Source: Diphasiastrum complanatum
Taxonomy: Eukaryota > Streptophyta > Lycopodiopsida > Lycopodiales > Lycopodiaceae
Assembly (NCBI GenBank): GCA_029204225.1
Contig: CM055100.1
Coordinates: forward strand, 46,049,840 to 46,113,839
Length of the DNA: 64,000 nt
Direction of reading: 5' to 3'
The position numbers and the translations under genes were made by a program. Below are positions 57,161-64,000 of the stretch, piece after piece. The notes beneath the pieces are model-generated. The model ran no database searches. It had not been told where the DNA came from and saw only the letters and a program-made list of their open reading frames with translations. Within the stretch, counting starts at the first letter, position 1, and every line of letters begins with the position of its first letter.

Positions 57161-60100
57161 ATGCCCAACAAAAAGTGGCGTTGCCCTTTTTGTCGAAAGC
57201 AGTTCACAGGGAGCGCCTCTCGGGTTCGAGCACATCCGGGGGGGTTGCGAGTCCGACCCACGGGGGGACGCTACGGGATCGGCATTTGTATGGTCATCCC
57301 CGCTGCGCAGAGGGCTCGCATTATGGAGACATATTTTGAGACAGCTGTTGAACCCGACGAGCCATCCACAGATGCCGCGGACTCTATTTCTACTGGTGCA
57401 CCCACTGCCACCGACCCTGCCACAGGTACCAGCGCCACCGCCCCCACCGTCGCATCTGCACCTGCCACTGCCGCTGCATCCGCACCCGCCCCCGCCCCTG
57501 CCCCCGCCACCGCCACCGCCACCCCATGGATCCACAGCCTCCACTGCTGCACCTACGCCTCTGCCATCACCGTCAGATCTGCACAACCCGTCCACATCCT
57601 CCGCTTCCGCACCTATGCCACCACCTCCACATCCGCATCCTCCCAGCCATCCACATCCCGAGGCACCAGACAAATGTCCATGCCGGGATCTTTCAGAGAG
57701 GGGCAGCAGAGAGAGGCCACCAGGACCATAGCACAGATGTTCTATGACCTGAACCTCCCCTTTATCATGGCGTCATCCCGCATCTTTCGAGAGGCTATCT
57801 CGAAAGTTGCAGTCTGCGGGCCCGGCTACACACCACCCACAGCCGACGCACTACGAGGCCCTTTGCTCCAGGACCGCGTTGCATCAGTCAGAGAGAGACT
57901 GGCCGCACTGCACGAGGCTTGGGATAGATACGGCTGTTCCATCATGGCTGATGGGTGGGCTGATCGTCGCAGACGTCCACTCATCAACGTGATTATTTCC
58001 AGTTGCTACGGTTCCATGTTCTTGCACAACATCGACGCCTCCGAGGCAGGGAGAGTGCATTCGGCCGAGTACATTTACGGCATCATTCGTGTGGCGATAG
58101 AGGAGGTCGGACCACAGCGCGTTGTCCAGGTATAATATTCTTTCATTGGTTGCTTGCTCATTTGCTGCTTGATGTTGATACAATAGTTCGGCGTAGTTTT
58201 CGATTGATTGCAATGTGTTTCCGAGCTGTGAACTGATCGTGTGAACGTATCGCGAAAGGTTGTGACGGACAATGCGTCCAACTGCCGCGGTCTGGGGGAG
58301 CTTCTTATGGCAGACTACCCCTCCATTGTCTGGACTCCATGCGCCGCACACTCACTGGACCTCCTCCTGCATTCCATCGGGCGCTTGCCTTGACATTCTC
58401 ACGAGGGCACTTGCGATCGTGGACTTCGTCACACGCAAGCGCCGCATGACGGCACTTTTCCGCACATTCAGCAGGTAACCTGCCACTTACTTTTTGGCTC
58501 GTGCAAGATGCTCTTTTTTTTTGCTCGTTTCATGTGTGCCTCTCATTCCGTTTGTCAATGCAGGCTCGACTTGAAGAAGCCCGCTCGCACCCGCTTCGCC
58601 TACCAGTTCATCATGCTTGAGCGGCTACACAAGCTCAAGGGTGAATTGCGGCACATGGCCACTTCGGCAGAGTTCACCGCCATGACCTGTCCACGACCCT
58701 AGAGGGCTTGGCCTTCCACGAGATCTTATTCACGGAGCCTTTCTGGGTGGATATGCAGCAGCTCATGGACGTCATGCGCCCCATCTACTCTGTTCTGAGA
58801 CTCGTTGATCGCGAGGGGTGCACGATGGGCCTCATTTACGAGTTCATGGACCGCATAGGCGAGTCTCTCTAGCATTCTGAGCTGGACCCTGCCAGGTATA
58901 ACTTTTTTCCGTCTCACCATCCTTACTTCCATTTCGCACTCTGTTTCGTCTTGCTGCCGCAACACGATGGTATGTAATTGTTGCCTCCACGTGGTTTGGT
59001 CCACAGGTTGGAGCCTATCAGGCGCTTGTGGCAGCGGCGATGGGATAAGTTTCACCGGCCCATTCACAGTGTGGCCCACATACTGCATCCGCTGTTTCAG
59101 AGCGAGAGGCAGTACGACGATGCAGAGCTGCGTGCGGACTGGTTTGCATACATCCGCCTCCTCAGTAGCGACACTGGGTTCCGCAGCAGGCTCGAGGTGC
59201 AGAGGCTCGGTTACAGGTAAACTCTTGATCTATCGCACGCTGTCGTTCGTTCAATTTCCCTGCGCGGGCTCAAGTGTATTCAAGCATATCGTTGCTCAAC
59301 TGCAGGCACTCTCTGGGGCTGTTCGGCGAGGACCTTGCATGTGTTCAAGAGAACAGGCTCTTGCCTGTATCATGGTGGGAGACCTACGGCGCCGGACAGC
59401 CAGACCTGAGGACGCTCGCGCTCTGAGTCCTTTCACAGGTACATTGTCTTGTCTCATTCATCCAACCAGTTTTCGCATTTTCTCTACAAGGTCGGTACTC
59501 ACTCGAGTTGTTGCCAATTAATGCAGGACTGTTCTGCTTGCGTGTGCGAGCGGAACTGGTCAGCGTTCAACCTTGTTCACACGAAAAGGCGGAACCGTCT
59601 GACGACGGAGCGGTGCAATGACCTAGTGTACAACAACACCAACACCAGAGTGGTTCGACGCATCACGGAGAGCATGAGGGCAGGAGGCGCACACGCCCTA
59701 CTGCTGCAGGTATATTTCGTTGCTTTGTCGTTTTGCTTTCGTATTGGTTTGAGACATTCAGTTTAATGCCCTCACGGTTGCTTCGGCTTTTCTCACGAAT
59801 GATTGACTTGTGCAAGTCAATCCCGACGAGTGCCTGGTTGCGAGGGCAGATCACGAGCCAGAGGTTGATCCGGACGATGCTGTTCGGCGTGCTCTGCGGG
59901 GTGATCCCGATGCCGATGAGACCACCACCCTCCCTGCTGACGTTCCATTGCCCTCCTCTGATGATGAGCCCACATATGATTCAGACGAGACGGTCGACCT
60001 AGCAGGGGATGGTCCACGTGCCCTACCCAGTACCCCCCCATCACGCCCCCTTTCAGATGATGGCTGGTCAGAGTTTGCGAGGGAGACAAAGGCTGCTGCC

Positions 60101-60261
60101 CAGAGACATATAGCGCAGAGACGACTCAGAGCATCACAGGCAGGCAGTTCCTCCCAGAGACCCCCCCCCCCCGTGGCAAAGGGAGACCCCCAGGCAGGAG
60201 TGTACCACAGAGGGTTCCTTCCGGCAGACCCAAAGGCAGGCCAGCCATCTGTGAAGTTTGA
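57161..60261 (+). pseudogene. hAT transposase of element d2, seven exons
   Basis: ATG 57161 begins MPNKKWRCPFCRKQF, a BED-like finger; PIWDEVEV just upstream matches the b/c N-terminus, so the true start may be earlier. Exons: 57161-58129 (long Ala/Pro linker, then YGCSIMADGWADRRRRP), 58259-58474 (VVTDNASN, TPCAAHSLDLLL), 58564-58895, 59007-59216 (HRPIHSVAHILHPLF), 59306-59438, 59527-59709 (dimerisation: CVCERNWSAFNLVHTKRRN) and 59816-60261. Defects: frameshifts near 58390 and 58690, stops at 58870 and 59424, a changed acceptor (GCAA) before the last exon, and a C-run frameshift near 60165 after which AT-hook-like GKGRPPGRS and GRPKGRP appear. Against b/c it has three more introns in the same domain order. 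Confidence 0.8.
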
Positions 60262-60287
60262 ATGGTTAGTCAAAAATGGTTTGCTCC

Positions 60288-60291
<4 letters not shown>

Positions 60292-60379
<88 letters not shown>
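60292..60379. repeat. (GA)n microsatellite
   Basis: About 44 GA units immediately 3' of the d2 transposase. Confidence 0.97.
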
Positions 60380-60381
<2 letters not shown>

Positions 60382-60731
60382 AGCACATCTGCATCTCATT
60401 CAAAACATATGCATCATGTTCAACCATTTAACATAAGACCCTAAACCCGACACCCCAACAAATGGCACAGTTAACACAACACCCCAAACCCTAACAAATC
60501 ACCCTAATCCCACAACCCCACAGCCATAACCATCAAAACAAGCCACAAGCATAATCATCATCCATAAACATCATCAACCCCACCCACGTCCTCATTGTGT
60601 CGTAGGCATTGCACCACAGGTATCTGCAGATTCAACATCAAAGCTGCACTTGTGCAGCATACACTTAAACCTACGTAGAATGTATTAATGAGAGAGAGAG
60701 AGAGCCAATGAGAGGCTGTGAGATAGCGCCC
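60380..60731. other. Spacer between transposase d2 and ORF2-like gene
   Basis: C-rich on this strand, with ACCCTAAACCC- and CCCCAAACCCTAA-like runs that are too irregular to call a telomeric array. The right part (GAGAGCCAATGAGAGGCTGTG) resembles the leader of ORF2 in element c. Confidence 0.5.
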
Positions 60732-61024
60732 ATGAGACAAAGCTAACAGAAGAGGTCCGAAGGCACAATGAAAGGCATAAGAAGCTTTGCGCAGAGTTTG
60801 AAGAGAGGATGCGAGAGATTCAGCAGAGATACCCGGAGCTGCGGCCCCCTACCCCCACTGGCGAGGATGAGGAAACATAGCGGCGGGGAATTAACTACAT
60901 TGCGCAACGGCTGGCCATGGTCAGGGAAAGGGTGCAAATTCGTCGGGCTAATCAGGAGGCAGAGAAAGAGATTAATGCACCTGACCAAGCCAAGGAGTTT
61001 GTGGGCTCTTCGGCGCCCAATTAA
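60732..61024 (+). pseudogene. Third ORF2-like gene
   Basis: Related to the ORF2 of b and c: LTEEVRRHNERHKKLCAEFE, MREIQQRYPELRPPTPTGED, a TAG, then INYIAQRLAMVRERVQIRRA and NQEAEKEINAPD, ending at TAA 61022-61024. The ATG at 60732 is one base out of frame with the rest, so a base was lost near the start. The 3' flank (ACCGTATGTGGCG, GATACGTAATGTTTC, TTTTTTGTGCAACACGCGCC) matches that of c and, in reverse, of b. Here it lies in the same direction as the neighbouring transposase, unlike b and c. Confidence 0.62.
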
Positions 61025-61286
61025 TGCCGTCAAAACACTGACCAAGCCATAACGAAGCTGTCGGATCCTCGTAGGAATGTTAAGAGTAAATAAGGTCCAA
61101 CCGTATGTGGCGAACTCTTTCTATGTAATTTTCGGCAACAAATGAGGCGGCATATAGTTAGACAGTAGTTTAAAAACAAACCCAGCCGTATGTGGCGGGA
61201 TACGTAATGTTTCTTTGATACATCTCTTAAATTACTATACAATATGCTTTTTTGTGCAACACGCGCCTGGTTTTGTGAAACGCAAT

Positions 61287-61691
61287 TGTTGAAGAGTAAT
61301 GCCTATTCTACCCCTTTGGCTAGGCACTAATTAAGTTGTAAGTTGTACATAACTCATGGGGCACGTTATTAATTAAATGCATGAGACCCCCCTTTTGTAA
61401 GTTGAGTAAATTAGTGCAAGTGGCCCACTTGGCCAAGTAGCTCACTCCTATGGTTGATACCTAGACTTTCTATGCATGTACCTGAGGTGCTTGCCTCACA
61501 AGGGACTTGGAGGACCCATGCCCTCCTCTCTCTCTCTAGCAATTCATTTCCTCTTCTAACTTTTGATGTTGTGAGGTGCTCATGCAATTCTCCTTGTATG
61601 TGATGTTTTCCATAGCTAAGTTTCTCAAGCTTTCATAGTTGATCTAGTATTGAAGTTAAGATACTCCATAGCTGGGTCTTGCAATTTATCA
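61287..61691 (+). repeat. 5' LTR of Copia F
   Basis: 405 bp, TGTTGAAGAG..TTATCA. The first 154 bp match 63131-63284 closely. Confidence 0.92.
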
Positions 61692-61703
61692 TGGTATCAG
61701 AGC
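61692..61703 (+). other. Primer-binding site of Copia F
   Basis: TGGTATCAGAGC directly follows the 5' LTR, an exact initiator tRNA-Met match. Confidence 0.93.
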
Positions 61704-62059
61704 AGGTTGTCTAGCCTGTGAGTGAGAGAAACTTCAGTGCTCGGATTCTTGAAAGATTCTCATCTTCTACAAGCACCTCAATCTTGAAAGAGGGAGCTTT
61801 TGATCTACAGGAGTCGGATCAGGTTGAGTCTTGCACTGTTGGAGAGCTATTGGCAAGGAAAGTGGGATGATCCAAAAACTTTCTAATTCTAGTTGAGTTC
61901 TGGAAAGTCTTTTTGGAGGAGCTTACACAAAAGTAGGGCGCACTTTCTATAGGGGCTTCTGGTTTCTGTTCCAGTGGGGCCTAGTGCTTGTGCTAGTAAG
62001 GCCATACCAAGTGGCAAAGTCAAAAACAGGAGCTGAAGGGTTGCCTTGAAGTGGCTACG

Positions 62060-63130
62060 TGAGGGGCAAAGGCACAGTTCCAGTGCAGCTGTCATCAGGT
62101 GAGGTGAAGGTAATCAAGAGTGTGTTGCATGTACCAAGGTTGTATTTTGATTGGGATGTCCATCAAATGGATGTCAAGAGTGCCTTTCTTAATGGGCACC
62201 TACAGGAGGAGGTTTACATGGAACAACCGCATGGGTTTGAGATAACAGGCAAGGAGAATCTGGTTTGCAGGCTTAGAAAAGCCTTGTATGGGCTCAAACA
62301 GGCGCCTAGAGCTTGGTATAGCCGAATTGACGAGTACCAAGGCAAGGGTTTGAGAAGAGTAAGTCTGATTGCAACCTTTATGTCTTCAAGGAAGGAGAAG
62401 ACTTTGTTGTTGTTGTGCTCTATGTGGATGATCTACTCATCACGGGAAGCAATAAAAAGCTTATTGCTTGTGTTAAGAAAAATCTTTCTAGTGAATTTGA
62501 GATAAAAGATTTGGGTTTGCTACACTATTGCCTAGGAGTTGAGGTTTGGAAAGGGAAGCGTTGTCTTTTTATATCACAGGCAAAGTATGCATAGAAATTA
62601 TTGAAGAGGTTTAACATGCAAGAAAGCGAACCAATTAGCACACCCATGGATGCAACCAACAAGCCATCAAGAGATGATGGTCCAGCATTTGCAGATGAGA
62701 CTCTCTATCGCCAATTGGTGGGCAGCCTGATTTACCTTACTACCACTAGGCCACATATTGCTTATGTGGTTGTGATCACAAGTCAATTCATGAGTAAGCC
62801 TACCGAATCACATTGGAGGCAGCCAAGCGGATCCTATGATATGTGAGAGGGACGATGACTTATGGGATTGGATACACTGATGATGGAGACCTTCAGCTGG
62901 AAGGTTATTCATGGTGTAGCAAGAATCAGCCTACTATTGCCCTATCATGTACCGAAGCTGAGTACGAGGCGACTACGAGGTCTGCCTGTGAAGCCATTTG
63001 GTTACGCTGTCTACTTGAGGATATGCAGATTGCTCAAGTAAAACCTACATTGTTGCTTAGTAAAGATAAGTTTGAAAAATTCAGAACTTTGTTGGGTGTC
63101 AGTTTGAGTAAAATTGCCATTAAGGGGGGT
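62060..63130 (+). pseudogene. Copia F protease remnant fused to RT and RNase H
   Basis: The frame from 62059 reads [20 protein letters not shown] and VLHVPRL, the protease C-terminal region. It passes at about 62140 straight into RT ([32 protein letters not shown]). So gag-pre-integrase, integrase and the RT N-terminus are cut out. A shift near 62340 precedes the catalytic YVDD at 62421-62432 ([12 protein letters not shown]). Then come KDLGLLHYCLGVEV, a TAG at 62594, LYRQLVGSLIYLTTTRP and RNase H (YSWCSKNQPTIALSCTEAEY). The closing stop is at 63134. Confidence 0.9.
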
Positions 63131-63284
63131 TGTTGAAGAGTAATGCCTATTTTACCCCCTTGGCTAGGCACTAATTAAATTGTAAGTTGTACATAACTCA
63201 TGGGGCATGTTATTAATTAAATACATGAGACCCCCCTTTTGTAAGTTGAGTAAAATAGTGCAAGTGGCACACTTTGCCAAGCAG
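63131..63284 (+). repeat. 3' LTR of Copia F, truncated
   Basis: Starts TGTTGAAGAG after the purine tract and matches the 5' LTR until about 63284, then diverges (GTTTTGTGTGTG). Confidence 0.88.
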
Positions 63285-63570
63285 TTTTGTGTGTGTTGAA
63301 AGTGCTACGCTTTGGAGGTTTTCTTGCAGAAGAAGAACTGGGAGATGAAGCTAGAGTGTGCAAAGACCAACTATAAACTTGAAGATTCTATGTCAAGCCT
63401 TTTGAAAAATGGTGTTGATTGGGCCTATGCAAGAGAACTCTTCACTAAGGACACGTTGTCTCTCATATCATCCGGTCCTAAACCCTAAAGCATTGAACGT
63501 ATTTTGTTTTTTTTTAGATTAAAAATACTAAATATAATCCCATACTTTATTTCTCCAATCTTTATAGAAC
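63285..63570. other. No gene supported
   Basis: A short frame near 63330-63480 (LQKKNWEMKLECAKTNYKLE) has ordinary composition but no recognised family. Confidence 0.35.
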
Positions 63571-64000
63571 TTCAGGGACACTTCGTCGGTCGGGACCTGA
63601 AAACATTTGAAATTGACCAAAATAGTCCAGGGATGCAGTCCACAGGTTCGTGAACCCGATACGGACCTAATGGATCCAGCCTTGCTCCATTCGGGTATCG
63701 TTTGAACTTTGGTCAAAATGGCCCTTCGATGGGAGAGAAACACAATTAGGTCACGCAAAATGGACTAGTTTTGCAGCTTTCCGTCCAATGGCCCAGTTTT
63801 TGCAAACGGGACCCGTTTCAGGTGCCGTCTGTTTCGGCTAGTGGACAACCTCGATAGGAACCTGTGGGAACAGACAAGCTGAGGAACGGACCGACAGTCA
63901 GCCCAGAACGTTCGTCCAAAGTTTGACGCTAAATAGGGCTTCAGGGACACTTCGTTGGTTGGGGCCTGAAAACATTTGGAATTGACGTTGCGAGAGAGAG
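63571..64000. repeat. Start of a repeat with period near 370 bp
   Basis: TTCAGGGACACTTCGTCGGT at 63571 and TTCAGGGACACTTCGTTGGT at 63940 are followed by matching GGxCCTGAAAACATTTG and GAATTGAC. One full period and the first bases of a second are visible before the window ends. It could be a tandem satellite or a pair of LTR/element ends. Confidence 0.55.

Larger units (their letters stand above)
56572..61270 (+). mobile_element. hAT-like element d2 (second, diverged family), right end not found
   Basis: Inserted in fragment d. It contains a seven-exon transposase gene (57161-60261) and, further right, an ORF2-like gene (60732-61024) and flank related to those of b and c. The right end is not visible because Copia F starts at 61287; the ORF2 part may also belong to another fragment. 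Confidence 0.55.
61287..63284 (+). mobile_element. Internally deleted Copia element F
   Basis: 5' LTR (61287-61691), primer site TGGTATCAGAGC (61692-61703), protease remnant, RT and RNase H, purine tract (AAGGGGGGT, 63122-63130) and the first 154 bp of the 3' LTR. Total 2.0 kb against the usual 4.5-6 kb. Gag, integrase and the start of RT are gone. Confidence 0.9.

Noticed and set aside
60420-60510. Telomere-like CCCTAAA repeats
   Set aside because: Only scattered ACCCTAAACCC-like words, not a tandem heptamer array.

Overview
The window reads as TE-rich nuclear DNA of a land plant. The Copia primer-binding sites match plant initiator tRNA-Met (TGGTATCAGAGC), introns are short GT..AG plant type, Copia, Gypsy and hAT elements fill the window, and one host gene is a plant-like HMCES/SRAP gene. 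Lineage below 'land plant with a large, repeat-rich genome' (fern, lycophyte or gymnosperm are all possible) cannot be decided from this sequence.

Layout. 1-2.5 kb: unassigned DNA, a compound microsatellite and a decayed, possibly spliced gene fragment. 2.56-10.9 kb: three-level nest; an old Copia (A) is split by a full Copia (B, 2972-9608, TSD ACATC), which is split by a solo LTR (C, 6715-7546, TSD AGATG). 11.7-14.1 kb (-): decayed coiled-coil gene, unidentified. 14.1-17 kb (-): Gypsy G1. 17.7-19.3 kb (+): decayed three-exon gene of unknown family. 19.3-23.2 kb (-): Gypsy G2. 23.5-28.1 kb: Copia D whose reverse transcriptase is fused directly to an LTR. 28.1-28.7 and 35.1-35.4 kb: two copies of an unrelated LTR (E). 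30.4-32 kb: 3' part of a hAT transposase gene. 32.6-35.1 kb (-): Gypsy G3 with a Copia shard inside.

37.3-41.2 kb (-): last four exons of a host HMCES gene, intact and in phase; the 5' exons are not in the window, so the DNA to the right is probably intronic unless the gene is broken.

41.4-61 kb: the most unusual part. A hAT-like family has a spliced transposase (BED-like finger, DUF659-like core, dimerisation domain, proline-rich tail with AT-hooks) facing, tail to tail, a second 100-codon gene (ORF2), with an 84-bp minisatellite behind ORF2 and two unlike ends. Two roughly 6-kb copies (b, c) lie head to head around a 373-bp Gypsy shard, making a 12.3-kb inverted repeat. Two short internally unrelated elements (Y1, Y2) with the same ends form a second inverted pair round a Copia shard, followed by a fragment d. 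Several outer edges abut (TA)n. A diverged second family (d2, seven exons) is inserted in d. Most premature stops here fit CAG-to-TAG, TGG-to-TAG/TGA or CGA-to-TGA transitions, as expected from deamination of methylated cytosine.

61.3-63.3 kb: internally deleted Copia F. 63.57-64 kb: start of a repeat with a period near 370 bp.
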